Shown: positions 1 to 10,825, numbered from the stretch's first letter. The stretch is DNA of 64,000 nucleotides from Arthrobotrys musiformis (GCA_036971715.1 JAVHJL010000012.1:1426001-1490000), one strand, 5' to 3'. Notes: generated by a model from the sequence alone, not told the origin. Numbers and translations: made by a program.

Positions 1-1505
1 ATGGTTCTGTCGTAGGTATTCTTGTGCCTGATAAACACTAGCGCGACAGCTTCCCCAGAAACTATCCATGATGCCGGGACGATGGTGAGAAAGCGGATCC
101 TCGTAGTAAGTAGCAGCCTGGCTGGCTGGATGGGGCGGGATGGGATGTAGGCAGTTGAGTTGAGGGTGAGACGATGATAGATGATAGGATGATGATGGCG
201 AGCGCGATGATATCGATGGCTGGCCGATGTTTAAAAGGGGCTTTTAATCTCAACAATACCCTTGCACAATATTAAGATCTTGAAGGACATATCGCATATA
301 GTATATCTAGGGACGCCACCATCAATCACCAACTGGTTGTACCAAGGACTCAAGGCACAACAGAGCACGATTCTCTGCAAAATGCTAGTCGACGAGGCTA
401 CGGACCAGGAGCTGCTTCTGGATGTTCGTTTGCGGGCGGTATGTTATCATCTTATACATTTCGTTCTCGGCATTTATAACTTATCTCATACCGAACTTCA
501 AATACCCCTTATAAATTTCAATGCTGACAGACTACCATTAGACTCTACACGATGTAATCAAGATGAAGGGAACTTCATTTTCCGAGGAAGTGCACAGAGT
601 ATCGTCCGGAAAAGAAGAAGGTTATCTTCCCGCCCAAGGTCGGGTGTAGATCCTACAGTATACCTTGTAAACATTATCCTGGAAGAGCCTACAAATAGGC
701 TAACAAGCGGCCTTCGACAATGCGTCTATCAGGAAGAAGCTGCAGGCGGAGTTTTCTGGGGAGCTGGCCGGAGGATTTCAGAAATGGATAGAGGGATCTA
801 ATCGCCGTTACACGAACGCATGGAGGCTATTTCAGGCCCTAGATAGACTGCAGTTCTTAGTTAAAATCCCCACGCCATAATTCTAAAATTCGTACGCATC
901 TCGCTGTAGACGTATAATTCTCTAATCCGTGTGCTATATTTCCGCGTTGTGCTTTTGCTTCGGTATTTCCTCTGACGTCATTCTGGTGTTGCATGTTGTT
1001 GACAACATAAGAAGGTCATATATTGCATTGGTTACGAGACTGGTATATATTATACGAACCGTGAAGGAGATAAAGGAGTGGTCCTTTCATTCGCACGGGA
1101 GAACTAAGGTCTGCAATAATCTTTTTCGCTGGGTGCTTCGTAATCGTGAACAGCTGCACAATATTCAAGTTTTCCCTGGCCTTGTCGGAAGTTGGGGTTA
1201 CCAACACAAAAGTAGATTTTTCGTGGTCCCACAAGCTGGCCTCTTTGGGGAAACTGGAGAACCCTCGAAATACGGACTGCGGTCTGGGATTCCTTTGAGG
1301 AAAAAAAGGAATTCTCAACCCGGAACCGAGATGGCCTAGTTATGATAATTCGGGATAGTAGAGATCAGGCCTTCGAAGATGCTTATATAATAACTTTTTT
1401 TCCGAATTAAATATTTTTGTTTGCAAACGAATGTTTTCACGCACATATTATCAACTGAAAAACTTCTCTGATATTACATGTGCTAAACTCCGGTTATTTA
1501 CGGAA
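1..1505. other. Region without a supported gene
   Basis: I see no complete gene here. The longest plus-strand open frame (262-801) opens on TTG; its first ATG is at 382 and would give a 139-residue product with no motif I recognise. A GTATGT donor-like site at about 439 means the frame could be an exon of a decayed gene, but no acceptor pairs with it convincingly. A second open frame (929-1339) opens on GTG and has no ATG near its start. Low confidence that either is translated. Confidence 0.3.
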
Positions 1506-2394
1506 CATGCTAATCACACACCCATGGAAAGTGGCGTCCAATTTACACCCATGTCAATTGTTTAAAGCTTGCGAGAGGAGTTAACTCTCACACCCGTATT
1601 TCAGAATTTCAGAGTTAGATGTTTAAAATTATAAACATCTACAAACATGTCACGCATAAATGTCTACGAACAACAACAAAAGTGACAAACACGACAAACA
1701 CAACAAACACGACAAACACATCTACAAAACGTCTACAAACACATTTACAAGCACGTCTACAAACACGTCTACGAATACGTCTATAAAATAAAATAAAACA
1801 AAATAAAATAGTTTGATTTTCGTTTGAGAATCGATGTGACGACGTTTATGTTCGTAAAGAATTTAGAGCTATGCTATTCAGACACCCACGCAAAGTGGCG
1901 TTCTAATTTACACCCATGCTATCGTCCATATTCAGTAAGAAAGCTGGTTTGACACAACAAACATACAGAGAATATTTCTGTTTGATACGATAAACCTACT
2001 ATTTTCAGACGATAAACTCTTCACAAATACAAACACAAATTGAACATCGAACATCGTCACGTCAATCGTCAAACAAAGTCAAACGAGCGTCAAACTATTA
2101 ATTTATTTTATAAATTTATAAACGTAGACGTGTTCGTAGACGTGTTTGTAGACGTTTTGTAGATGTGTTTGTCGTGTTTGTTGTGTTTGTCGTGTTTGTC
2201 ACTTTTGTTGTTGTTCGTAGACGTTTATGCGTGACATGTTTGTAGATGTTTATAATTTTAAACATCTAACTCTGAAATCCTGAAATACGGGTGTGAGAGT
2301 TAACTCCTCTCGCACTAAAATTCAGATTTAAACAATTGACATGGGTGTACTTCGTAAATTGGACGCCACTTTCCATGGGTGTGTGATTAGCATG
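1506..2394. mobile_element. Foldback (long inverted repeat) element, family A
   Basis: Two arms of about 290 bp, 1506-1800 and 2099-2394, are reverse complements of each other apart from small indels. The outer tip carries the family signature: CACACCCATG, then AAAGTGGCG, then ACACCCATG. The arms contain a tandem stretch built on CTACAAACACGT. The loop of about 300 bp holds the tip of another copy (1885-1925). There is no transposase ORF, so this is a non-autonomous foldback or MITE-like element. Related tips occur at 16650-16705 and 54289-54345. I could not fix a target-site duplication. Confidence 0.8.
1880..1925 (+). repeat. Family A tip nested inside the foldback loop
   Basis: This stretch matches the outer tip of the surrounding foldback element (CACCCACGC, AAAGTGGCG, ACACCCATG) and adds GCTATCGTCCA, which is also found in the copies near 16.66 and 54.29 kb. 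It is a separate, truncated copy inside the loop. Confidence 0.6.
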
Positions 2395-2632
2395 CATTGC
2401 ATTGGCGGCAATAAACGGGCCATATCTTGTGGGGTTATCTCGTGGTTAAGAAACCTCAAGCAGATTTTTCCGCCCAGGACTTTTTTCATTGTCTCAAGGA
2501 AACGCCTTTTCCCGATACAAACAATTCCAATTTCCTAACCCCAAAAACTTTAAATTTTAAGTTCCGGAATCCGATTTTACTAGTACTAATTTACCCTGTA
2601 TCTTAGCTTTTTTTCGTGCAAAAACAGTGGTG

Positions 2633-2880
2633 TGCTGGAAAGGAGGGTTAGTCTCCCAGTGGCCGTGTCCATCCACCCTTCTGCAAAATCTGGTGGGTGC
2701 CCAAATTTCCCCATACAAAAAATGGGTGTTTCCTTGGCGTATTCTTGGCGTATTCTTGGCATGTATTTACGAGACTGCAGACTACAACCGCTGTGTCTTG
2801 GGCCAAGACACCTATTGACTACAAAGTAGCCCAATTGAATTCAGTCGGGGTTAAGTGCGACCGAAGGAAGCCTCAAGTGT
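2633..2880 (-). repeat. Repeat family B, minus copy
   Basis: About 250 bp, whose reverse complement matches 18708-18950: one end has CTTGAGGCTTCCTTCGGTCG and the other has a GGAAAGGAGGG motif, with a central CCATACAAAAAATG. A third, partial copy lies at 30281-30395. Several short ORFs in this interval are shadows of the repeat. Mobility is inferred from the dispersed copies only. Confidence 0.65.
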
Positions 2881-3495
2881 AGATAGTATAATTTTATCAT
2901 AAATGTGAAACTAACAGAACACGAGTTGACTCGACTGAAAGGAAGGGTCTAGTTGGACATCTCCCGTGTTGAGGGGTATTGATGCCCCAAAAAATGTGTT
3001 GTTTTCGGCGAACTGAAAAATTTTCGACGAAATTTTCCAGTCTCAACCAAACTGAGAAATTTTCCCCTACAAATTTGTGTGGGGTTTTCGCAACACGTGA
3101 CCTTTTTGAGCCTAGGAACTAGGTACCTGCCCGCCTACCTGCCTACCTATGCCTGCCTGGTTACTTATTACTCATGATTCGGAGACCTCAACCAATAAAT
3201 TTGAGAAGCGATAGCGGAGTGCTTAGCTTAGTTACTAAGGAGATGCAAAAAGATATGAAAAAGTAACAACACTATTACACTATCAGCCCCAGAGTTGTTG
3301 GCTTGCATACACGTATATATATATACCCTTCTTTTTGAATATCTTGGAAAATTTTTGCGGTAAGTGATTTCCGAATCCGTTCGTACCAAGCGCGATTTTA
3401 CGCCGTGGAACCAACTGTCCAAACTTGAAGGGATGCCTTGAAGGGGTACCGGCGAGATCGTACTGAGGCATCGGGCTAGGAGAAACAAGACACCA
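2881..3495. other. Intergenic, with short CCTGCCTACC array
   Basis: No coding frame that I can support. A short CCTACCTGCCTACCT-type array lies at 3123-3160; longer arrays of the same kind recur through the window. Confidence 0.5.
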
Positions 3496-5607
3496 TTAGC
3501 ATTGATGCCCGTCCAGAAATGTCGTGGCAACAATTTGTTCGTTGCGGGTGGTGTATGCGGGTTCAGGGCGGCTGATGGTTAGAGAGGCAGTAGCGGTTGG
3601 AGTCTCATATGAAATTTGGTCACTAACGCCCGGGACGATTTGAAGAGGGCCTTCAGTATAATATGCGGCCATTGGAAAAGAGGAAACACTCCAGTCGCTA
3701 GAGCCAGGGTCTGAAGATCTTAGCTCGACACGAGGGACGCTCGAGAGGTTTTGAAGAATAAGTTTTATTTCTCTCAACAGTCTTTTTGTGTCTCTGATGC
3801 GGCTTGCAAAGAGTGGGAGGCGGCCACTTTCCAACAGATCAAGCGTCGTTGCGGTGATTCTAGCAAGATCCGCATATCTCGTGGAGTTTGTAGAGACCAC
3901 TGTGTGGCCACCTCCGTAGAAGCCGACAAGATGTCGCAAGATGTGAGCGGAGACGCCTAAGGCAATGGCAATCAGCTCTGTAGGAAGCTCTGCATTGTTG
4001 TTAAGCCGTGGAATCTCCTGGCCCATCAAGTAAGAAGAAAGAGATGGTTGTTGCGGGATTAGCTCGAGTAGTCTTATAAGTTCCTCCGCGTTTCTCTCAT
4101 CAATAGGCTGCCCCTGCTTGTCCTGTTCCACGAAATTAGGGAAGAAGATGGCAGATTCAAAGATCAAAAACATCAGATCAGATTCCATCGACATTGGATT
4201 TTGAGAAGGACCGTAAAATGACTCGCGAACATTGTTGATGGCGGCGCTACATTCTTCAGTGAAAGACTGCATGAGTATCTTAGACGGGAAATATCTTGCA
4301 TATTTGTGGTAAATTACTAGGAGGCGAGATGCAGTGAAGGTGGTGACACTGAGGAAGAAAAGACTGCGAATGGACTTGGCTTGGGCGTTCAGTGTCGAAA
4401 CGTTATCAGAAGCGAGATCCAATTCAATTAATTTCGAGTTAGTCTCCTTCGAGATCAATGGTGTTGCGAAGGATTTTGCCTCCTGTAAATCTGTTAAATT
4501 GAAAGACGGATTCGCCTGAAGTAGCATCCACAGTCGTAGAGCAGAAGTAATCAACTGCATATTGATGATGAGCTCGGTCTGGACCTCACGCTCGCGCATA
4601 CCATTGATCTGGCTGGTGCACGGACCTTCGCCGCCAGTAATACCTTCCCACAAAATTTGAACGACGCGAGAAGACTTTATAAAGTAGCAGATCGCCCGTT
4701 TCGGACGATTCTGACGGAGTTCGTACCACCCAAGAAGGATGAGTGTTTGTGCGGTGGACATGGTTGCAGTAGAGTCGGGGATATTCTGAAGACAGGCAAT
4801 AGCCCAGTGGTACAATTTCTTAGCCTCGTCCCCTCCGCTTATCATGCTAAATCTGAATGCATCCGAGAGAATTATCGACAACAGTGCAGGGTCGTATTCG
4901 GAATTTTCGACGCTGTGAAGGAGGAGTGTCTTCGAGATAATGCAGGACAATGGATGTTCCGACAGCCAAATATCAACCATTTGGGAAATTGTGTGGGCCT
5001 CTGTTTGTAGCTGGATAAGAGGGTCTTCAAGGGAAATGCGTGCTTCTGGTTCAAACGTCCTTGAGCTCCCGTCCATGAGCAGGCTTTTGGAGATAAGTCT
5101 CAGCTTATCTCCACCTGAAGACTCGCATCTCAAGCTGCTGACATTGCTGCAGACAATCTCGATGATCTCATAATTTATTATCCCCAGAATACTTTCGTTA
5201 TCAATGTTGGAAAGACCAAAACTAGGAGGTAATGTATTTCCAGATCCATGGATCTCATCAGTAGCACCAATCCGCTCGATTGTGGGGCTGAGTGGGGTGA
5301 ATGCATAGCGCACACCCACACCACTCTTGACCTCATATGATAACCTGAGGCTAAAGATATTATCATAAATCAACCTGAGTTTCATTAATAAGTTATCCTC
5401 AGCGTGGGCCAAGTAACCGAATGTCGTTGGTGTTCCACCCTCGACCCTCTCAATTCTTCCACCCTTCGGTACTCCCTTCCTCGGCCTTCCTTTGGATGCT
5501 TCGGCTTCATAAATACAATCGATTTTACGCCGTCGACAGGCAGAGCAGATATTTTGCCTAGAGCACTTTATTTTCCTCTGTCGGCAGAAGCGACAACTCT
5601 TCCTCAT
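3496..5607 (-). CDS. Zn(II)2Cys6 fungal transcription factor
   Basis: Intronless frame of 703 residues. The open frame extends four codons further to a GTG at 5619, but the first ATG is at 5607 and places the zinc cluster right at the N-terminus. The binuclear cluster is complete: Cys 5, 8, 15, 21, 24 and 31 (C-x2-C-x6-C-x5-C-x2-C-x6-C) with the usual RxRKIKC and RRRKIDC basic stretches. A KGRPRKG basic linker follows. The remaining 650 or so residues look like the helical middle-homology/effector region of this class (motif LGWYELRQNRPKRAICYF fits), and the C-terminus is Ser/Thr-rich. Proteins of this family are nuclear DNA-binding regulators that bind CGG-type half sites; the target is unknown, and no metabolic cluster adjoins it. 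The frame is undamaged despite repeat-rich flanks. Confidence 0.88.
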   Translation of the reverse strand: MRKSCRFCRQRKIKCSRQNICSACRRRKIDCIYEAEASKGRPRKGVPKGGRIERVEGGTPTTFGYLAHAEDNLLMKLRLIYDNIFSLRLSYEVKSGVGVRYAFTPLSPTIERIGATDEIHGSGNTLPPSFGLSNIDNESILGIINYEIIEIVCSNVSSLRCESSGGDKLRLISKSLLMDGSSRTFEPEARISLEDPLIQLQTEAHTISQMVDIWLSEHPLSCIISKTLLLHSVENSEYDPALLSIILSDAFRFSMISGGDEAKKLYHWAIACLQNIPDSTATMSTAQTLILLGWYELRQNRPKRAICYFIKSSRVVQILWEGITGGEGPCTSQINGMREREVQTELIINMQLITSALRLWMLLQANPSFNLTDLQEAKSFATPLISKETNSKLIELDLASDNVSTLNAQAKSIRSLFFLSVTTFTASRLLVIYHKYARYFPSKILMQSFTEECSAAINNVRESFYGPSQNPMSMESDLMFLIFESAIFFPNFVEQDKQGQPIDERNAEELIRLLELIPQQPSLSSYLMGQEIPRLNNNAELPTELIAIALGVSAHILRHLVGFYGGGHTVVSTNSTRYADLARITATTLDLLESGRLPLFASRIRDTKRLLREIKLILQNLSSVPRVELRSSDPGSSDWSVSSFPMAAYYTEGPLQIVPGVSDQISYETPTATASLTISRPEPAYTTRNEQIVATTFLDGHQC

Positions 5608-6016
5608 ATGCACATGCACCTGGGAATTCGCAACGGCTGTTTATAAACCTATCAGTCTCAAGACAACTTATCGACCTTTTGAGATGGCTTCAACGTGACC
5701 CGATCTACTTACGTTTCATTTTGGATGTCAAATACGCTAAATGCCTTAATAAAGAAATAAATGACCTTACGAAAATACACAGTTCCGATCTATGGTGGTG
5801 ATGCGGTATTTGGAGCCTGGAGACCAGCGAGATTAAACCTGAATCGTTGAGGCTATAGATGGGGAGTTATATGTAGAGTGTCTCGATACGGGTTCATAGA
5901 TTCAGAGTGCTATTTTGCCCGTACTAATAATAATAATAATGTCAATGCCTCCAAAAAAAAAGAGAAGGCCGCCGTCTCTTAAATTGCTACTAGAATCCGA
6001 TTAGCGGCACCAAAAC
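5608..6016. other. Intergenic upstream of the Zn2Cys6 gene
   Basis: Presumed promoter side of the minus-strand regulator. I see no clear TATA box or repeated operator. A short (AAT)n run lies near 5926-5940. Confidence 0.35.
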
Positions 6017-6213
6017 CGTAACAGTCCATAATTGTTATAATTGTTATAATTGTTATAATTTTTATAATTGTTATAATTGTTATAATTGTTATAATTGTTA
6101 TAATTGTTATAATTGTTATAATTGTTATAATTGTTATAATTGTTATAATTGTTATAATTGTTATAATTGTTATAATTGTTATAATTGTTATAATTGTTAT
6201 AATTGTTATAATT
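6017..6213. repeat. 9-bp satellite (ATAATTGTT)n, about 20 units
   Basis: Near-perfect 9-bp tandem array. Because the unit is three codons long, it stays open in several frames (Ile-Thr-Ile or Asn-Tyr-Asn repeats), and the two minus-strand ORFs of about 80 residues here are shadows. Sister arrays are at 20583-20690, 37305-37452, 41488-41600, 53637-53751 and 58597-58656. Confidence 0.95.
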
Positions 6214-6217
6214 GTAA

Positions 6218-6570
6218 ACATTCAAGTACCCCTCCACAACAACCACATTAATTTTTACGCTAGTAAGTGTTGGCTAAGCAACTTTCACCTAAACTGAATA
6301 TACACGCGATTCACAGGCCTATGAGCGTGCAGTTCACAGGCCTATGGGCGTGCAATTCACAGGCCTGTGGGCGTGCGGTGAATAGGTTTGTGGGTGTGCG
6401 GTGAATAGGTTTGTGGGTGTGCGGTGAACAGGCTGATAGGTGTGCGGTGAACAGGTTTATAGGCGTACATACCTCAGTGAATAGGTTTATGGGCGTGGCC
6501 CCGCCGGGAGGGGTACGGTTATAGCGAAAATAGGCGTACGGTTATAGCGAAAATGGGCGTTCGGAAATAG
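6218..6570. repeat. Repeat family D with internal 23-bp minisatellite
   Basis: One end carries CCCCTCCACAACAA and a GTGTTGGCTAAGCAAC segment; the other carries a twice-repeated GGTTATAGCGAAAAT. Between them are about eight degenerate units of roughly 23 bp based on GTGCAGTTCACAGGCCTAT (6305-6490). The same order of parts recurs, in one or the other orientation, at 17245-17690, 17720-18110 and 40480-40880. No ORF; probably a non-autonomous DNA element whose core is a tandem array. Confidence 0.65.
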
Positions 6571-6594
6571 CATGACCTTAAAAATAATTAGTAA

Positions 6595-6627
<33 letters not shown>

Positions 6628-7014
6628 AATTTATTATTTGTGTTTATCGATTATCGTCCGAGTCGTCGTTGTCGTTTGTCCTTCACTATTCGTTCTTCGC
6701 GACGTCGTTCACAATATTACGTTATTCATAATGTCGTTCGCAACATTACTTATTCAAGTTATTTTCGATCTTGACGCGTTATGAATTTTTCTTTCTTTTC
6801 AGGAACTTGAAAAAAAAAAAAAAATTTAAATATAGTATCTTTTGGGAACGAGACTAACTTGTTGCATATTTATTTTGTTGTTTTTTGAACGCGGGGGCCG
6901 AAAGAGACTGAGAGGAACACGCCGAAAATAGTCACTGGCAAATACGGCAACTACTACGGCATAGTGATGTATCACATCAAAAATTCTTGGGAAAAAAAAT
7001 CTTGGGACCAAAGC

Positions 7015-7375
7015 CCACTTACCAGCCTACCTACCGGCCCACTTACCAGCCTACTTACTGGCCCACTGCCTGGCCTATAAACTGGCCTATAAACTGGTTG
7101 GTGGGCAGGTTGGTGGGCAGGAAGGCTGCAATTTTGTGTTGACTTCGCAGCCACCGTTGTGTAATTCGCTTGTAAATCAAACAACACAACCAAATTATAA
7201 CAGACGGGGTATTCTGCCTGCTACCCACCTACCGCCAGCCTACACCGGCCACCCACCTGCCTGCCTACTAGCCTGCCTACGGACCTGTTTATAGGCCAAC
7301 AGGCAGGCTAATAGGTAGGCCAGTAGGCACGCCAGAATCTAGGCTGGTGGGTGGGCTAGTAGGCTCAGTAAATTC
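7015..7375. repeat. CCTGCCTACC-type GC-rich array
   Basis: Irregular tandem tetra- and dodecamers of the kind CCTACCAGCC / GGCAGGTTGG run through 7015-7110 and 7215-7355. The small minus-strand Pro/Val/Arg-rich frame across it is a repeat shadow. Confidence 0.8.
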
Positions 7376-7654
7376 GCCCTACGATTTTGGATTTTATGTC
7401 TTGGAAAAATAATTTTGGTCCCAAGATTTTTTTCCCGAGATTTTTGATATGATACTCTGGACTTGACTGTGTTATCGTTAAGAAAACCAGCAAGGTACTA
7501 GGCTTTGTTGACAGCCTCGTAGATGGCGCCCTTGTAAAAGATGGATTTGGCGACTGGCATCTTCGAAAATTTCCTCGTAATCCAACATGTATATAAAATA
7601 CGAGACGGCTTTACCGCACTCAAACCCGACTGAAAGAGTCCTAGAGCTCTACGC
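7376..7654. other. Non-coding spacer
   Basis: No gene seen. A GATTTTTTTCCCGAGATTTTT segment (about 7425-7448) recurs near 47485-47505, so this is probably repeat-derived. Confidence 0.3.
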
Positions 7655-7945
7655 CGGGCCTTTTTACTCCTACATCAAAAAACCACAACAAAAAACTATT
7701 TCATTTAATATTTATTCAAAACCAAATAAAATTTAGAAGCGATTAGAAAAAAACAAAATTATCAATTAGAAAAGGCAAACCTATTTAAAATGCTCAAAAA
7801 TAACCCAAAAATTACTAATATTTAGTAATATTCAACTTAATGTTTGGTTCTAATTGATTCTAAATTTTGTTTGGTTCCGAATAAATATTAAATGAAATAA
7901 TTTTTTGTTGGGGTTTTTCGGTGCAGGGGTAAAAAAGAAATTACT
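7655..7945. mobile_element. Palindromic MITE, family C
   Basis: About 290 bp with inverted arms 7657-7750 and 7850-7940. Each arm reads inward from CTACGCCGGGCCTTTTTACTCC-like tips through CAACAAAAAACTATTTCATT to ATTCAAAACCAAATAAAATT. Partial or rearranged copies occur near 16715-16760, 21430-21520, 51060-51220, 53405-53470 and 53855-53930. It contains no ORF. Confidence 0.75.
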
Positions 7946-8227
7946 CAGTAAGCAAAATTGTGGTGTGCCAACTCCGAGTGTCGTTATAGGTGTTATAATT
8001 GTTCAAATACATAGTAAGTGATAAGCCTCGGCCTGAGCCTGAGTGTTAAATAAAAACAAATAAAAAATAAAAATATCCTTCCATTATTTGGCTTAGGACA
8101 ACTCGGGACTTATTTCGGCAACTTCAAGTTGAATGAGATTTAGGTTTAAATAAACTCGTAAGCGTTGAACTCTCCCATAGACAAATCACTGGAGGCTCGG
8201 AATATCGTCCCCTTCAATAGAAAATTA

Positions 8228-8816
8228 ATGATGTATCTCTATCAGAACCCTCAACAGACTCACAATTTGTTTCGGTCTGGTACAAATATCCGAATGACAG
8301 CCGGACAGATTAACCAGCATAGCATATTCGAGTATGCTCACCCCAAATCTATTCGCTATTGGACCCCTACTAGACAATATTGGCACCCGCCGACTCTCCA
8401 ACCTCAAAATGGGGTTTCCTATCAGCTTGAACACCAGTTAAGGAATAAGAACGAACCCCCTAGCCGCCAGGTATGCGCTATTGCATAAGATCCCCCTAGC
8501 TATTTGCACATGGATTAAGGGAATTTACTGACCTGAGGAATAGATTCGGACGGTAGTGCAAAACATTCGCCCCCGAATTGAAGAATTGTCTGATGTCCAC
8601 GGATGCGAGGGGTCGGTGAAAACCGAGCAAATTGGTGCTACTCACCAAGAGAAACCCTCTCATCAGTCACACTCTATAAGACTTCGGAAACCCCGTTTAC
8701 TTCAGGAGATACGCGATCTTGAAGCTGGGAGGAAACAGGTATATTCCTGGGCAAGAAAGAACCGACAAAGGAGAGTTAAAGCTGGAGGTAGAAAATCAAG
8801 ATCCCCTAAAACTTGA
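8228..8816 (+). CDS. Hypothetical two-exon gene
   Basis: I do not recognise the product. Exon 1 runs from ATG 8228 (a second ATG follows directly) to 8470. A GTATGC donor, a TTACTGAC branch-like site and an AATAG acceptor define a 73-nt intron 8471-8543, and the phase is conserved (phase 0). Exon 2 runs to the stop at 8816. The predicted protein is about 172 residues. The N-terminal half is Gln/Asn/Pro-rich, and the C-terminal 40 residues are strongly basic (a RKNRQRRVKAGGRKSR stretch), which suggests nucleic-acid binding or a nuclear location. The open frame extends upstream of 8228 to a TTG, and an acceptor-like CCCATAG at about 8181 leaves room for an earlier exon. It lies between repeats and a pseudogene, so it could also be a relic. 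Confidence 0.4.
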
Positions 8817-8970
8817 AGGGTCTGGCTTTTGCGTTATGTGCAGTTTTTAGACTTTTCTTATCCTATTTTGAGGGGAGTGCATTTCACTCCCCCATGTTTT
8901 ATAGTACGTTACTTGACAGAAGTATTTCTTTGACGTATTTGTCATATTGATTTTCTTCGTAATTCAGCTC

Positions 8971-9360
8971 TTATATCTTCGCAAGTTCCGAATTTTTCAA
9001 CGCTCCGTCCTCTCCGAAATAATTAGGCTCGTCAGTCGTCTTCGTAAACCCCAGCTTTTGGAATAATCCCAAACTCCTCGCATTCTCCTTCCCGATCTTG
9101 AACCTCAAATACTCTCTTCATCATCAGCTTCGTAGAGGAATAGATTTACATCGCCAACGAGATTTGCGGGTATATCGTCCACACCCCCGACGACTGTATA
9201 CTCCCTCCTCAGGGCGTCTTGAGACTCAGAAAGGGATTTGATGCCCGATGAGGGGATGGAGAGTATGAATGTTTGTTTGTCGGCGTCTTCCCGCCAGGAT
9301 TTTTGCATGGCGTATTCTTCGGGGAGGGAGAGGCGTTCTGAAGCTGTCGCTTCGCGGAGG
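8971..9360 (-). pseudogene. NAT9-like GNAT acetyltransferase, broken
   Basis: Two pieces in different frames match the conserved N-terminal and C-terminal parts of fungal N-acetyltransferase 9-like proteins (GNAT fold, known to acetylate a protein N-terminus or tubulin in other eukaryotes). The first piece, 9360 to 9105, reads REATASERLSLPEEYAMQKS, then WREDAD and GDVNLFLYEAD. The second, 9104 to 8971, reads KIGKENARSLGLFQKLGF then EPNYFGE and ends at a TAA. The middle segment with the acetyl-CoA-binding RxxGxG/A motif is missing, the frame shifts at the junction near 9105, and a stop lies just upstream of the first piece. The first ~40 residues of the family are also absent. An intron cannot explain the loss because the two pieces are adjacent. 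Confidence 0.75.
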
Positions 9361-9803
9361 GACTATACGGTTTCGTTAATATAAAGATCCGGTATCATAC
9401 TTAGGCAATAGAGCCCTTGTGAAATTAAAGGCGAGTAAACTGGAGATAGTGTTTAGCATACCTCGCTCGACATCCATTCTGAGTACGTTGGGACATGTGA
9501 AGCCTTATAAGTTTCCAAAGTCAGTAACAAGTCAAACACAACATAAATATCCGGAATATATATATAAGATGTATTTGGGTGTTCCTTCGGACGGACTCAG
9601 GTCGTGGGTATACGTGGTCTCGCGGTGGGTATACACTAGTCTCGATTTTTTTGTAGGGACGGTTTAATCCCTGTGTTGTAATTTCATTGGAAGTTTGAAA
9701 TAAATTGTGGAGTCTGTGTTATCTCACACTCTGGAATTCTTTATTGGTGAATCTCCAGCAACTTGACGCTCATTTTCAACTTATTCGCAGGAATGTACCT
9801 TGA
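9361..9803. other. Spacer without a supported gene
   Basis: An open plus frame (9419-9667, GTG start) shows no motif. I see nothing else. Confidence 0.3.
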
Positions 9804-10268
9804 TTGTACTATCCTCTAGACCTTCATGAAGATAGAGACAAGGGCGTAGTTAAGGTGATGACGGACTACCCCTCCTTCGTCACCTTCCTCAGGCAACAAT
9901 GCGGCGAAGACGACAAGGCTGCGAGAGCCCGGCGACTGATTGCCACTCTCAAGCAGACTAACTCTGCCCGCAATGTACTATCGTGCCCGAGAAGGACTCG
10001 AGGTAGAACTCCAACGATAGACATCAATTTCAAGACTCGTACCAACCAATCTTCCTATAAGAAGAAGAAATCCAACACTGGCGGTTGGAAGAAAAACAAA
10101 GACGGAAGCATGACGGCAACCAAGCACCTTTGGTCCAGCCCCTATGGACCTGAATACAACTCAACACAAATACAAACACAACAGTACCCCAAAGGGTCCA
10201 AAATCCAACACTCCCCTTTGCTGGAATTGCACCAAGCAAATTCCCCACGTTGGCTAACGAAGCGGTAA
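9804..10268 (+). pseudogene. Possible gag-like fragment
   Basis: The frame opens on TTG, so it is not a fungal gene as it stands; an acceptor-like TTCGCAG lies just before it at 9784-9790. Residues from about 20 to 60 (FVTFLRQQCGEDDKAARARR, then LIATLKQTNSARN) resemble the helical core of Ty3/copia gag proteins in spacing. The rest is a Lys/Gln/Asn-rich tail that could be a degraded nucleocapsid region, with no CCHC knuckle. This is a weak resemblance; it could be an unrelated orphan exon. Confidence 0.25.
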
Positions 10269-10383
10269 AAAAGAGGCAAAGACCACGCTAGTTTAAAATT
10301 AAAACTAAATAAAATAAAACTATAAAAAAAAATTATTAAATAAATATATATTAAATTTTTAAAAGTTTTTTATGATAAAATAA

Positions 10384-10497
10384 AAATTAAAAAATTAAAA
10401 AATTAAAAAATTAAAAAATTAAAAAATTAAAAAATTAAAAAATTAAAAAATTAAAAAATTAAAAAATTAAAAAATTAAAAAATTAAAAAATTAAAAT
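10384..10497. repeat. (AAAAAATTA)n satellite
   Basis: About 12 nearly perfect 9-bp units in an AT-rich tract. Confidence 0.9.
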
Positions 10498-10589
10498 AAA
10501 ACTAGATTACTTAAACACGACTGCTCATATTGTCATTAAAATATATATTTAAGATATTTTATAATTAAAATTTAAAAAATATTCCTTTT

Positions 10590-10825
10590 AATGCCCGACT
10601 GTAAGTCGGGGTCCAGCGTTACCTCCACAGTATTAACATAACCTTACTTATTAAATAATATCATACACGAAAATAACAATACCCCGGTGGGGTTCATTTC
10701 TAGAAGGTTCTATGGAATGTAAGCTCTGCGCCTGCCTACCTACCAGCCTGCCTACCTGCCTGCCTACCTACCTACCAGCCTGCCAGTGCCTTGATATTTT
10801 ATTTTATTTTATTTTATCCGAGTGA
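10590..10825 (+). repeat. Repeat family H, copy 1
   Basis: Begins with the small palindrome GCCCGACTGTAAGTCGGGG, continues with ATTAACATAACCTTACTTATTA and CCCCGGTGGGG, then TTCTAGAAGGTTCTAT, a CCTGCCTACC array (10733-10790) and an (ATTTT)n run. The same order is found at 38951-39290, so the two arrays are part of a dispersed composite repeat rather than independent expansions. Confidence 0.75.

Noticed and set aside
262..801. 179-codon plus ORF near the left edge as a full gene
   Set aside because: Opens on TTG; no domain and no consistent splice pair. Described only as a possible remnant.
5979..6246. Two minus-strand ORFs of Ile-Thr or Asn-Tyr repeats
   Set aside because: Translations of the 9-bp satellite with no unique sequence or signal.
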